DNA from: Serripes groenlandicus
Lineage: Eukaryota; Mollusca; Bivalvia; Cardiida; Cardiidae
Reading direction: 5' to 3'
DNA: 64,000 bases
Assembly (NCBI GenBank): GCA_031761405.1
Contig: JASEVX010000001.1
Coordinates: forward strand, 114,129,516 to 114,193,515
The translations under genes were made by a program, and so were the position numbers. Below the pieces are notes generated by a model. That model ran no database searches, was not told the origin of the DNA, and saw only the letters and a program-made list of their open reading frames with translations. Below, one piece after another: positions 33,924-45,879 of this stretch; position 1 is the first letter of the stretch; each line of letters opens with the position of its first letter.

Positions 33924-34964
33924 AATGACCATGATTATACAAAAGATGTTCGAATCATTTTGATTGGTTGAAAAACACGGAATTTAGGTTGTGTTACTTG
34001 TTTTCTCTATTTGTCATATGTTAAACATTTGAAAGTTTATTTGGTCGAATTCAAAATAGTTTTGCAATAGTGTTTATTGTAAGACCCTCTATGCAGTTTT
34101 TTTCAACTTATTTTAATTGTGTTTAAACAACAACACCCATAGTTTGCGGGGCTCGATTCTCCTGTATTACATTTGTTAAAAGTTTTAAACTGTTCTCATC
34201 TGAAACTATTTTCCTGTTTTCAAAGTTATTTCACTTAAATAGGCCTTGCATATATCTCGTTGTGTTTAATTTGTTTTGATTAGTTACATAACACGTCTCA
34301 TATATTAAGGTAGTTTTGCGTGAAATTTAGACTGGTTTTAATTTTACATTGTATATCTTGAACAAATATTCACCGCTGAAAGAAATGCCCGATTTCTTTT
34401 CATTATAATTTCACACTGATGTTCCGTGAATTAACATTTGTCATAGGTGTTGAACATGAGTTGTGCATCTATTAAACTTCTACTGTTTTGAAAATGCTAG
34501 CTTTATTTGAAAGTAGACCAGACACATACAAATTACCCTTTACATAGGTGGTTCAAATTATTTGGGTTGATTGACAAGCATGGGTACTAATGGCAGGGAC
34601 TGTTTGGCTATATAGAACTATACACTAGAGTCAATTCAAAGCCATTCACCGCCCTCTATTTTCTTTTTCTCATTTTCCGTGCACATGTGAAGAAATGTAA
34701 GCAACACTGTTAGTGTATGTCGAAGTTGTTGGGTTATGTTAAATACTATGAAAAGAAATTATTTGATAAATTACAGATCTTATATTATTTGTCATTCCCA
34801 TACAAATCATTTCATTGTCCTAGCATTATTTCAACTGCGAACATTATCAAAAATAAAATCAGTATCAAGAAATGAAAATGTTAGGTTAACTAAATAGTAA
34901 GATAGACTAATGGAAAATGAGAAGTGGTTCTTCTTAACCTAAAAGGTTTACAAAGATTACAGTT
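33924..34964. other. AT-rich DNA, nothing recognised
   Basis: No repeat termini or exon signals stand out. If the preceding exon is genuine, the first part would be its 3' UTR; no clean AATAAA lies within the first 300 bases. Confidence 0.4.
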
Positions 34965-35115
34965 TCAATGGTATTTCAGTCATATCACGGCGGTCAGATC
35001 ACCCACCTAACGTGTTGTTTCCAGTCTTTCTCGCAACAGTACTCCACACAGCAGTATTCACGACCCCTTATGTCGAATGGACTGATAGCCTTCGTTGTAA
35101 CCGACTCAACTATCG
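34965..35115 (-). repeat. tRNA-SINE relic, internally deleted
   Basis: GTCATATCACGGCGGTCAGATCACC is the SINE tail and GATAGCCTTCGTTGTAACCGACTCAACTATC is a decayed tRNA head; most of the body is missing. It abuts the right satellite arm. Confidence 0.65.
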
Positions 35116-35154
35116 CGACTCGATGTTTTGTATATAGCAAAGCCGTGTCGTTTG

Positions 35155-38100
35155 TCCTTCTACATGATCAGAAAGACGATTAGCCCATTTTCACGAATAT
35201 CGACCTGGCCCGAAATTTAGAACGATATTCAAATCGGTATTCGCTCTACAACATGGTCAGAAAAAAGATAGCACCATTTTCTCGAATATCGATATGGCTC
35301 CATATTCAAATCGATATTGAAATCGGTAAACGCTCTACTACATGGTCAGAAAGACAATATCACCATTTTACCGAATATCGATCTGGCACTAAATTCAAAT
35401 CGATATTCAAATCGGTATTCGCTCTACTACATGGTCAGAAAAGGGATTGCACCATTTTCTCGAATATCGATCTGGCCATAGCACCATTTTACCGAATATC
35501 GACCTGGCACTAATATCAAATCGATATTCAAATCGGGGTTCTCCCTTCTACATGATCAGGAAGGCGATATCACCATTTCACGAATATCGATCTGGCTCTA
35601 TATTCAAATCGATATTCAAATCGGTATTCGCTCTACAACATGGTCAGAAAAAAGATAGCACCATTTTCTCGAATATCGATCTGGCTCCATATTCAAATCG
35701 ATATTGAAATCGGTATACGCTCTACTACATGGTCAGAATGACAATGTCATCATTTTACCGAATATCGACCTGGCACTGAATTCAAATCGATATTCAAATC
35801 GGTATTCGCTCTACTACATGGTCAGAAAAGGGATTGCACCATTTTCTCGAATATCGATCTGGCTCCACATTCAAATCGATATTCAAATCGGTATTCGCTC
35901 TACTACATGTTCAGAAATAAGATAGAACCATTTTCTCGAATATCGATCTGGCTCCATATTCAAATCGATATTCAAATCGGTATTCGCTCTACCACATAAT
36001 CAAAAAGACAATAGCACCATTTTACCGAATATCGACCTGGCACTAAATTCAGATCGATATTGAAATCGGGGTTCGCCCTTCTACATGATCAGGAAGACGA
36101 TAGCACCCTTTTCACGAATATCCATCTGGCTCTATATTCAAATCGTTATTCGCTCTACTACATGTTCAGAAAGAAACTAGCACCATTTTCTCGAATATCG
36201 ATCTGGCTCCATATTCAAATCGATATTCAAATCGGTATTCGCTCTACTACATGGTCAGAAAGACCATAGCACCATTTTACCGAATATCGATCTAGCACTA
36301 AATTCAAATCGATATTCAAATCGGGGTTCGCCCTTCTACATGTTCAGGAAGACGATAGCAGCATTTTTACGAATATCGATCTGGGTCTATATTCAAATCG
36401 ATATTCAAATCGGTATACGCTGTACTACATGTTCAGAAAAAAGATAGTACCATTTTCTCGAATATCGATCTGGCTCCATATTCAAATCGATATTGAAATA
36501 TGTATTCGCTCTACTAGATGGTCAGAAAGACAATAGCACCATTTTACCGAATATCGACCTGGCTCTAAATTCAAATCGGGGTTCGCCCTTCTACATGATC
36601 AGGAAGACGATAGGACCATTTTCACGAATATCGACCTGGCTCTATATTGAAATCGATATAGAAATCGATATTCGCTCTACTACATGTTCAGAAAAAAGAT
36701 AGAACCATTTTTTCGAATATCGATCTGGCTCCATATTCAAATCGATATTGAAATCGGTATTCGCTCTACTAGATGGTCAGAAAGACCATAGCACCATTTT
36801 ACCGAATATCGACCTGGCGCTGAATTCAAATCGATATTCAAATCGGGGTTCACCCTCCTACATGATCAGGAAGACGATAGGACCATTTTCACGAATATCG
36901 ACCTAGCTCTATATTCAAATCGATATTGAAATCGATATTTGCTCTACTACATGTTCAGAAAAAAGATAGCACCATTTTCTCGAATATCGATCTGGCTCCA
37001 TATTCAAATCTATATTGAAATCGGTATTCGCTCTACCATATGATCAGGAGGACGATAGCACCATTTACATGAATATCGATCTGGCTCTATATTCAAATCG
37101 ATATTCAAATCGGTATTCGCTTTACTTCATGTTCAGATAAAAGATAGCACCATTTTCTCGAATATCGATCTGGCTCCATATTCAAATCGATATTGAAATC
37201 GGTACTCGCTCTACTACATTCTCAGAAAGACATTAGCACCATTTTACCGAATATCGACCTGGCACTAAATTCAAATCGATATTCAAATCGGGGTTCGCCC
37301 TTCTACATGATCAGGAAGACGATAGGACCATTTCCACGAATATCGACCTGGCTCTATATTGAAATCGATATTGAAATCGATATTCGCTCTACCACATGTT
37401 CAGAAAAAAGATAGAATCATTTTTTCGAATATCGATCTGACTCCATATTCAAATCGATATTGAAATCGGTATTCGCTCTACTAGATGGTCAGAAAGACCA
37501 TAGCACCATTTTACCGAATACCGATCTGGCTCTAAATTCAAATCGGGGTTCGCCCTTCTACATGATCAGGAAGGCGATATCACCATTTTCACGAATATCG
37601 ACCTGGCTCTATATTCAAATCGGTATTCGCTCTACCACATGGTCAGAAAGACAATAGCACCATTTTATCGAATATCGACCTGGCACTAAATTCAAATCGG
37701 GGTTCGCCCTTCTACATGATCAGGAAGGTGATAGCACCATTTTCACGAATATCGATCTGTCTCTATATTCAAATTGATATTCAAATCGGTATTCGCTCTA
37801 CTACATGTTCAGAGAAAAGATAGCACCATTTTCTCGAATATCGATCTGGCTCCATATTCAAATCGATATTGAAATCGGTATTCGCTCTACTACATGGTCA
37901 GAAAGACAATAGCACCATTTTACCGAATATCGACCTAGCACTAAATTCAAATCGGGGTTCGCCCTTCTACATGATCAGGAAGGCGATATCACCATTTCAC
38001 AAATATCGACCTGGCTCTATATTCAAATCGATATTCAAATCGGTATTCGCTCTACAACATGGTCAGAACAAAAATAGCACCATTTTCTCGAATATCGATC

Positions 38101-39994
38101 TGGCTCCATATTCAAATCGATATTGAAATCGGTATTCGCTCTACTACATGGTCAGAAAGACAATAGCACCATTTTACCGAATATCGACCTAGCACTAAAT
38201 TCAAATCGGGGTTCGCCCTTCTACATGATCAGGAAGGCGATATCACCATTTCACGAATATCGACCTGGCTCTATATTCAAATCGATATTGAAATCGATAT
38301 TCGCTCTACTACATGTTCAGAAAAAAGATAGAACCATTTTTTCGAATATCGATCTGGCTCCATATTCAAATCGATATTGAAATCGGTATTCGCTCTACTA
38401 GATGGTCAGAAAGACCATAGCACCATTTTACCGAATACCGATCTGGCTCTAAATTCAAATCGGGGTTCGCCCTTCTACATGATCAGGAAGGCGATATCAC
38501 CATTTTCACGAATATCGACCTGGCTCTATATTCAAATCGGTATTCGCTCTACCACATGGTCAAACAGACAATAGCACCATTTTATCGAATATCGACCTGG
38601 CACTAAATTCAAATCGGGGTTCGCCCTTCTACATGATCAGGAAGGTGATAGCACCATTTTCACGAATATCGATCTGTCTCTATATTCAAATTGATATTCA
38701 AATCGGTATTCGCTCTACTACATGTTCAGAGAAAAGATAGCACCATTTTCTCGAATATCGATCTGGCTCCATATTCAAATCGATATTGAAATCGGTATTC
38801 GCTCTACTACATGGTCAGAAAGACAATAGCACCATTTTACCGAATATCGACCTAGCACTAAATTCAAATCGGGGTTCGCCCTTCTACATGATCAGGAAGG
38901 CGATATCACCATTTCACAAATATCGACCTGGCTCTATATTCAAATCGATATTCAAATCGGTATTCGCTCTACAACATGGTCAGAACAAAAATACCACCAT
39001 TTTCTCGAATATCGATCTGGCTCCATATTCAAATCGATATTGAAATCGGTATTCGCTCTACTACATGGTCAGAAAGACAATAGCACCATTTTACCGAATA
39101 TCGACCTAGCACTAAATTCAAATCGGGGTTCGCCCTTCTACATGATCAGGAAGGCGATATCACCATTTCACGAATATCGACCTGGCTCTATATTCAAATC
39201 GATATTGAAATCGATATTCGCTCTACTACATGTTCAGAAAAAAGATAGAACCATTTTTTCGAATATCGATCTGGCTCCATATTCAAATCGATATTCAAAT
39301 CGGTATTCGCTCTACTACATGGTCAGAACGACAATAGCACCATTTTACCGAATATCGACCTGGCACTAAATTCAAATCTTTATTCAAATCGGGGTTCGTC
39401 CTTCTACATGATTATGAAGACGATAGCACTATTTTCACGAATATCGATCTGGCTCTATATTCAAATCGATATTCAAATCGGTATTCGCTCTACTACATAT
39501 TCATCAAAAAGATAGCATTATTTTCTCGAATATCGATCTGGCTCCATATTCAAATCGGTATTCAAATCGGTATTCGCTCTACTGCATGGTCAGAAAGACC
39601 ATAGCACCATTTTACCGAATATCGACCTGGCACTAAATTCAAATCGATATTCAAATCGGGGTTCGCCCTTCTACATGATCAGGAAGACCATATCACCATT
39701 TTCACGAATATCGACCTGGCTCTATATTCAAATCGATATTGAAATCGGTATTCGCTCTACCAGATAGTCAGCAAAAAGATAGCACCATTTTCTCGAATAT
39801 CGATCTGGCTCCATATTCAAATCGATATTCAAATCGGTATTCGTCATACTAAACAATGACGGTAACGTATATTTCAATGCGTAACAGAATTCACGAATCT
39901 GGTGCTGGCTCTATATTCGTTTTAGCTCTACATTCATATCGGTATTGAATATCGATTACCGAATACCGAACTTCGTGCCAACTTCACATACCTA
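35155..39994 (-). repeat. 89-bp satellite array, right arm
   Basis: The same satellite as at 13203-19695, in reverse orientation (AATCGATATTCAAATCGG, GAATATCGACCTGG). A block starting near 37.4 kb recurs 917 bases further on (near 38.3 kb), and 254-bp units alternate between them. Frames of 65-111 codons (NSTILPNIDLALNSN-type) are open because the trimer is a multiple of three; there is no other coding evidence. The outermost ~150 bases contain the non-satellite cap that mirrors 13203. Confidence 0.95.
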
Positions 39995-40107
39995 AAAGCG
40001 GCAGTATCTGAAAGACGGTTGATACAAATTATTCCTATCGGGAATCATATAGACAGATATGATTGAAGCAATCCGATTGAAATCAAATCCTCATATTCGC
40101 TCCGCTC

Positions 40108-40400
40108 GTGTACGTCAATAGATTGTGACTGAAGACACTGATGGTAAGTTCTATTCTGTTTGGAGTTAACGTTTGCAACAGTCGTCAATAGCTGGTGACT
40201 GAAGACACTGATGGTGGTTTGTTTTGTAGGTAATTTACGTTTTCAACAGTCTTCAATAGTTTGTGACTAAAGACACTGATCATAAGTTATATTTTGTTTG
40301 GAGTTCAGGTTTTCAACAGTCGTAAACAGATTGTGACTGAATACACTAATGGTAAGGTTTGTTTTGTTGGGATTTATCGCTTTCAATATTGTCTTCAATA
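40108..40400. repeat. ~69-bp tandem repeat, four copies
   Basis: GATTGTGACTGAAGACACTG-type units start at about 40126, 40196, 40264 and 40334, spaced 70, 68 and 70 bases. Each contains AACAGTCGTCAATAG and TTTGTTTTG. The unit sits immediately outside the giant inverted structure. Confidence 0.85.
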
Positions 40401-40623
40401 CTATTTCTGCTGGATTAGATCAAGGCGGCCAGATCACCTATCTACTACCGTACCCGTCATGCTATACAACGTGCCAACGGACCATAGCAGGCGACTAAAG
40501 AATGAAAACATATCCCGGGAGACGGAAGAGACTTTAACACAGAATAATTTGATGTTGTACCAGCAGACGTAAAAGGGACTTCATAAATAAATATAGACTG
40601 ACCTTGGTTTACAGTGAAGTTAA

Positions 40624-40842
40624 TACTTTTCCACCTGCAGACACATTTTGACGGAATAGCAGCAGACGACTTTTGAAAACATTGCGGCCAAAGGTGAAAT
40701 TGCTCATGATGAGCAATTTCTACTTTGGCCACAATGTTTACAACTTAATTAAACAATTAAGTTATCTTTTATGGTTTTTTTAGGTTTTTGTCACCAGTTT
40801 TTCAAAGTCGTTTGCTGCAGAATTGTTGTATGTGCGAAAGGG
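40624..40842 (+). mobile_element. Family A TTAA miniature element
   Basis: TTAA flanks at 40620-40623 and 40843-40846. GCAGCAGACGACTTTTGAAA, the hairpin GAAATTGCTCATGATGAGCA and AAGTCGTTTGCTGCAGA are present. The left terminus is diverged. Confidence 0.85.
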
Positions 40843-40884
40843 TTAATACTATCGAGGGGTTTCGTGGAACAGGATAAGCGTTAA

Positions 40885-41107
40885 CCCTTTAACACACACA
40901 GAAACATGTTGACACATCTGCAGCACACGACTGTTAAAAACATTGAAACAAAAGGAGAAATAATGAACAATTTCTCATTATGCCACAATGAGTTCATCTC
41001 TATTCAATAATTATACTTTCATTTTTTAGGATTTGTCACGTTTTCCTAAATGTTTTCAAAGTCATCCGCTGAAGAGGAATCAAAATGCGTCTGTATGTGG
41101 GAAATGA
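40885..41107 (+). mobile_element. Family A TTAA miniature element
   Basis: TTAA flanks at 40881-40884 and 41108-41111; the left end is CCCTTTAACACACACAG. The central hairpin is degraded (GAGAAATAATGAACAATTTC). Confidence 0.8.
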
Positions 41108-41194
41108 TTAATATCTGTCAAGTTGATGTCCTTACAGTGATCTGACAGAGATGATAATCTTCAACTCAAACCCGGATCTTTAGTTACCATTTAC

Positions 41195-41386
41195 CACGTT
41201 CACCACGTATGTAGCAGACGACAATGAACTTATCAAAAACAAAAATATGGAAAATCTTTATAAATGAGAGTGTAATCTTTGAGTAGAGATGAAAACTTTG
41301 TTTCGCGCAATTTCTGTTTTGCTACACCGTGGTCAAATGACGCTTGCAGTAGATGCATCAACGCACGTCTGTAAGTATGAAAGGGT
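41195..41386 (+). mobile_element. Family A relic
   Basis: GTAGCAGACGACAATGAACT, a scrambled centre and CATCAACGCACGTCTGTAAG ending GAAAGGGTTAA identify a diverged family A copy. Confidence 0.6.
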
Positions 41387-41829
41387 TAATAATGGATCGA
41401 GTCATGGAGCAAAGTGTCTATTTACTTTTGAGGACAGTTAAGGCTCAAACACTTGTATCTGAAAGCACATCACTTCATTCTCATATGAGCTGTATTCATA
41501 TTATTTTATAGACTTATCGTAATGTCCAACCGTCAAGTCGTTTGGACCTCATATATAATTGTTGGCTGATTATGAGTTATTTCTATCACAACAATAGCAT
41601 GAAGGTATCCTGTGGCTTAAAGGAAAATGCAAGCACTGTCCAGATGGAAATCAACATCGCACTGTCGACATTTGACGTCATGTCATCTAATTGATTCGTT
41701 GGTTGTTAAGTTAGATAATCGGTCAAACACTTCACGTATTTTGGATGAAAGGACTTCCATGATGGGTCTATTCCGTTCCACTTCGTATACGATATCTTTC
41801 GCTGCCATGTCTATTTCTCTCCATGTTAA

Positions 41830-42056
41830 CCCTTTCCCTCATATAGACGCTTTATGGCGCCTCTGCAGCAGACGGCTTTTTGAAAACATAGTGACAAAAG
41901 AAGAAATTGCTCAAAACGAGCAATTTCTCCTTTTGCCACAATGTTTTCAACTTTAAGTCATCCATTAGGTTATCCATTCAATTATAGAGATTTTCTATTT
42001 TTGGACAAAATATGTTTAAAGTCGTCTGCTGCAGAATTGTCGTATGAGGGAAAGGG
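41830..42056 (+). mobile_element. Family A TTAA miniature element, well preserved
   Basis: TTAA at 41826-41829 and 42057-42060; ends CCCTTTCCCTCATATAGACG and CGTATGAGGGAAAGGG. The central 31-base inverted arms (GAAAACATAGTGACAAAAGA... against its mirror) close on an AAAAC loop. A 109-codon frame starting at 41627 runs through it and is not a gene. Confidence 0.95.
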
Positions 42057-42097
42057 TTAAACGGTGTTTTAGAGAGACACGTCCATAGTAACAGCCG

Positions 42098-42159
42098 TTG
42101 CCGCCGTGAAATGACTGAACAATTGTTGAAAACGGCGTTAAACCCCAATCAATCAATCC
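42098..42159 (+). repeat. tRNA-SINE tail
   Basis: GCCGCCGTGAAATGACTGAA through AAAACGGCGTTAAACCCCAA to AATCAATCAATCC is the 3' tail of the first SINE family; the rest is absent. Confidence 0.75.
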
Positions 42160-42401
42160 ATAGTTACAAGGGTACACATGACATTGCATCGACCGTTGGT
42201 GTAGTGATAGAGCGTCTTATGTATGTGCTTGAGGTAACGGGTTTAATTCGCTGTCGGATCAAGCTAAATATTTTCCAAAAGGCAGAAATGACTTTCGCTT
42301 CTTTGCGCTCAAGATGGTCGGGTTAGCATTACGACTGACTGGCTGATGTCAGTCTTAAAAAACGCTAGTTCTGATAAACGCCATAAACGAACCGGAAAAA
42401 A

Positions 42402-42678
42402 CACACGACAAACAAATAGAGGGCTTGGCGTGAAACGGTTGTAACTGAAATTGTTATTTTTTTACCAAAGTTAATCACCTCGCCATAATGTCTTTATAAG
42501 AGTTAAATAATTTTTCTTGGTAAACGATGGAAATTTAGGTGCCATTGCTCGTTCTGAGCAATGGCACCTAAATTTGCATTGTTTACAAACAGCTCAAAAT
42601 TGCCCCTAAAACAGGGTTTTCAAAATAGGTTTATAGTTACAACTGTTACAATACGCCAAGCCCTCGAAATGTCGTGTG
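42402..42678. mobile_element. Miniature inverted-repeat element with central hairpin
   Basis: The outer ends CACACGACA (42402) and TGTCGTGTG (42670-42678) and the stronger GAGGGCTTGGCGT (42419) with ACGCCAAGCCCTC (42653-42665) are inverted repeats, extending through AACGGTTGTAACT/AGTTACAACTGTT. The centre is a hairpin TTTAGGTGCCATTGCTC / GAGCAATGGCACCTAAA (about 42534-42573). It is unrelated to families A and B apart from the TTGCTC..GAGCAA apex shared with A. Confidence 0.8.
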
Positions 42679-42924
42679 GCAGTGACTATTACAACTAAGC
42701 ATGTTAACGATACGAACTACTGTATATACAATATACAAGTGTATATAGAAACCAGGAAGAATGGGCAACACGTAAACAGTTTTAACCCTTATCTATCTGA
42801 ATTACTGCAACGTGTATCATCACCATTGTTTTAAACAGGTTCTGACGACGCATTTATGGAGAGTTCTTTGCTAACTGTTGATACAATAGTAGCGAACAAT
42901 GCAGACCAATATTTGACTGCACGA

Positions 42925-43182
42925 ATGTTGCAAGAGAAAACCAACATTATGGTCTCTGCGTAATGTATCGACCCAGATCAGTCTAAGCATGCCGTGCAGG
43001 CTAACCCCGACAGACACGTTTCGCATCCTGTGGATTTTCTGTTTCAGGAAGCATTACTCTATACCTCTATCCACCTGAGACGGAATGTGTTGGCCCGGAT
43101 CAGTCTGCGCGGACTGCGCAGGCTGATCTGGATCATTACATTACGCAGAGATCATGGCGTTGGTTTTCTCGCGGGACGGCTC
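42925..43182 (+). mobile_element. Family B miniature element
   Basis: It begins near GCAAGAGAAAACCAACATTA and ends GGTTTTCTCGCGGGACGGCTC. Inverted GATCAG-CTGCGCGGACTGCGCAGGCTGATC forms an internal hairpin. The left tip is eroded. The frame 42994-43230 is a repeat artefact that recurs in other B copies. Confidence 0.85.
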
Positions 43183-44277
43183 AAATATACTTTAAAGTCT
43201 CACATTACGGCGTTCGTAAATGTTGATTGAAGTCTCGTACATTGGGATAAGGGCTGATCAACATCTCTCACATCGTGTCACTACAGGCAATAATTTCCTC
43301 TTACGATGAATGCCCGGATCTTATTGCTACTTAAGATATGGCCTGATCTCTGAGAAAAAGGGAGATGCGTTAATGCTCATCAACGTGCACTCAAATAGTC
43401 CTTTGTGAGCAAATAAAATGGCTGAGTTGCGTTTATATTTCACTTTATGCATTTTACAAAGCTAGAAGTAGAATGACATAGAAGTAGATAGTTAAAACAA
43501 CGTTACCTTTTGTAGTTGTACATGGGCGCTATACGGTTGTGAATTTGGGGTGCCTCGATACAGCTTGTATCGCTTTTCCTACTATAACGCCTCAGTTTGC
43601 CATGTACCGTTGAAAATGATAGTACGGCTAACTTTTTTTTACGAAGTGGTTACATCCGACTTAAGTTAAATCATTTCATATACTTACACTTAAAACAAAA
43701 CGCTGACTTAAGCCTTTCCAACAGCCTCTCTGACAACCAATCATATGCCAGTCTAAGACAGTGTTGGTCCAGATCAACAAACACATCATAGCAAGTTAAT
43801 TTGGACTTAATTTATTCGTAAACTTGTCAGTCACAGATTATTACGATTTCGACAAACGTGGACCTCAACTCTTATACAGCTAGATTACTTAGACTTGTGT
43901 AATTACCCAAGCCTCATTAAATCTGCTTGTATACTGACGGGTTATGAATATATTTGTATTGAACAGTTCAGATTAACATTAAACATGTGAATTTGCAGTT
44001 TGAACTTTGTCAACGACAATCTCAAATGCTACTAAAGATGCGGTAAGATAATCGAATGATAAAGGTCGCGTTTAGCAGGAATATGTTTAACCTTTGAAAG
44101 TGAAAATGAATGACAACATTTTGTGGTAAAGTTGTACAAAACTTCCTTATTTAAAACACGTTTGACCTTGACACCTTGAAGAGTAAAAGTGAAGTGAATG
44201 TTATTATAGTGTCATCCTTATTGAAAGGAGAAGTCAATTCAAATTCAAGAGACACTTTTGTCCAGAATATAATAATT
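43183..44277. other. Unassigned AT-rich spacer
   Basis: About 1.1 kb with no recognised gene or repeat ends. Confidence 0.4.
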
Positions 44278-44512
44278 GAGTCGTTCCACGAGAAAACCAA
44301 CATTATTGACTTTGCGTAATGTATCGAACCTGAACAGCCTGCGCAGACCGTACAGGCTAATCCGGGTCGACACATTCCGTCTCAGGGGAATAGAGGTATA
44401 GAGTAATGATCTCTGAAACAGAAAATCCACAGGAGCCGTGAAAAGTGTGTCCGTGTTAGCCTGCGCGACATACTTTGGCTCATCAATATGCTGTTTAATG
44501 GGACCGTTTTTC
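44278..44512 (-). mobile_element. Family B miniature element, right end lost
   Basis: The left terminus GAGTCGTTCCACGAGAAAACC and the body are clear, but the right terminus is replaced by the ~89-bp minisatellite that starts at about 44512. The two overlapping minus-strand frames (44151-44547) are repeat artefacts. Confidence 0.8.
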
Positions 44513-45110
44513 TTTCGATATGTCAGGAGTCTGTTAACGGAGGCCAAACACCTGTTTCATCGAATAGCATTACACAATATGCAGTATAATATAATCGTTG
44601 TTTCGATATGTCAGGAGTCTGTTAACCGAGGATGAACACCTGTTTCATCGAATATCATTTACACAATCTGCAGTATAATGGAATGGTTTATTTCGATATG
44701 TCAGGAGTCTGTTAACCGAGGGCAAACACCTGTTTCATCGAATAATATTACACAATCTGCAGTATAATATAATCGTTTTTTTTTTCGATATGTCAGGAGT
44801 CTGTTAACCGAGGGCAAACACCTGTTTTATCGAATAACATTACACAATCTGCAGTATAATATAATTGTGTTTTCGATATGTCAGGAGTCTGTTAACCGCG
44901 GGCAAACACCTGTTTTATCGAATAACATTACACAATCTGCAGTATAATATAATTGTGTTTTCGATATGTCAGGAGTCTGTTAACCGAGGGCAAACACCTG
45001 TTTCATCGAATAGCATTACACAATCTGCAGTATAATATAATCGTTTATATCGATATGTCAGGAGTCTGTCACCTCTCTCATCGAAAATAGTCTGCACAAT
45101 CTGCAGTATA
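44512..45110. repeat. ~89-bp minisatellite, seven units
   Basis: TTCGATATGTCAGGAGTCTG recurs at 44514, 44602, 44692, 44784, 44872, 44960 and 45049, spacing 88-92. Units contain GTTAACCGAGGGCAAACACC and CACAATCTGCAGTATAATAT. The length resembles the large 89-bp satellite by chance only; the sequences are unrelated. Confidence 0.9.
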
Positions 45111-45374
45111 AGAGAAAACAGTATTTATATACTGTCCGTGTAAAAGAACTGTCTTATGATAAATTCATAAATCTGGTCACACAAATATAGCGTCCAATGA
45201 CCTATCAGGCACGTAACTGCGACAGGTCAATATACCCGGATAATATATAGAGAGATAAAGTAGTAAAAGTACGTTTCAAAGAACACTTACTTAATCTTGA
45301 CAGAGGAAATAATGTAAACACGCTCTTATCTATTTTAGTAGCTCGAATACAATGCTGAGAGCTACTTTCCTGTC
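45111..45374. other. Unassigned spacer
   Basis: Nothing is recognised. Confidence 0.3.
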
Positions 45375-45378
45375 TTAA

Positions 45379-45600
45379 CCCTTTCCCTTATATAGACGCT
45401 TTCTGACGCCTCTGCAGCAGACGGCTTTTTGAAAACATAGTGACAAAAGAAGAAATTGCTCAAAACGAGCAATTTCTCCTTTTGCCACAATGTTTTCCAC
45501 TTTTAGTCATCGGTTATCCATTCAATTATAGAGATTTTCTGTTTTTTGACAAAATATGTTCAAAGTCGTCTGCTGCAGAATTGTTGTATGAGGAAAAGGG
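45379..45600 (+). mobile_element. Family A TTAA miniature element
   Basis: 222 bp between TTAA at 45375-45378 and 45601-45604, with all family landmarks. Very similar to the copies at 41830, 51111 and 58817. Confidence 0.95.
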
Positions 45601-45677
45601 TTAAGTTGTGTCACACTAATCGTGGACAAAGTGATGACGGGTGCACGTGCTCGCCAAATATCACGATTTATGTTTAA

Positions 45678-45873
45678 CCCATTCCTACATAGAGACCCAT
45701 TTAGACGCGTCTGCAGCAGACGACTTTTGACATTGTGACAAAAAAGGAGAAATTTATCATAATGTGCAGTTTCTCCTTTTGCCATAATGTTTTAAACATA
45801 CTGACTAATTATGCTTTCATTTTTTCATACTTTAGTCCAAATGTTTTCAGATTTGTTGTATGTGGTATATGGG
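45678..45873 (+). mobile_element. Family A miniature element, diverged
   Basis: TTAA at 45674-45677, then CCCATTCCTACATAGAGACC; the right end is TGTGGTATATGGG followed by TAAT, so the right target site has mutated. GTCTGCAGCAGACGACTTTT is intact. Confidence 0.8.
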
Positions 45874-45879
45874 TAATAT

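Larger units (their letters stand above)
13203..39994. mobile_element. Giant inverted-repeat structure (26.8 kb) with satellite arms
   Basis: The left terminus TAGGTATGTGAAGTTGGC (13203-13220) recurs as its reverse complement at 39977-39994. Comparing the next ~400 bases inward by eye, the two ends are almost identical (first difference ACCATCATT against ACCGTCATT), including a unique ~110-base segment that is not satellite. Each arm then becomes an 89-bp satellite array, in opposite orientation. The interior at 19.7-35.2 kb is a patchwork of older repeats plus one coding-like fragment. Whether it moved as one unit, or two satellite-bearing elements happen to face each other, cannot be settled from this sequence. 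Confidence 0.6.

Noticed and set aside
35253..39369. A dozen 65-109-codon frames with NSTILPNIDLALNSN-like peptides
   Set aside because: They are the 89-bp satellite read in an open frame, because the 267-bp trimer is divisible by three. The same peptides occur on the opposite strand in the 13.2-19.7 kb arm.
41627..41956. 109-codon plus-strand frame as a gene
   Set aside because: Its second half is the family A element (VTKEEIAQNEQFLLLPQCF-type peptide), which recurs in other A copies at 53007 and 57132.
44512..45110. Link between the ~89-bp minisatellite and the large 89-bp satellite
   Set aside because: Only the unit length agrees; the sequences share no recognisable words.
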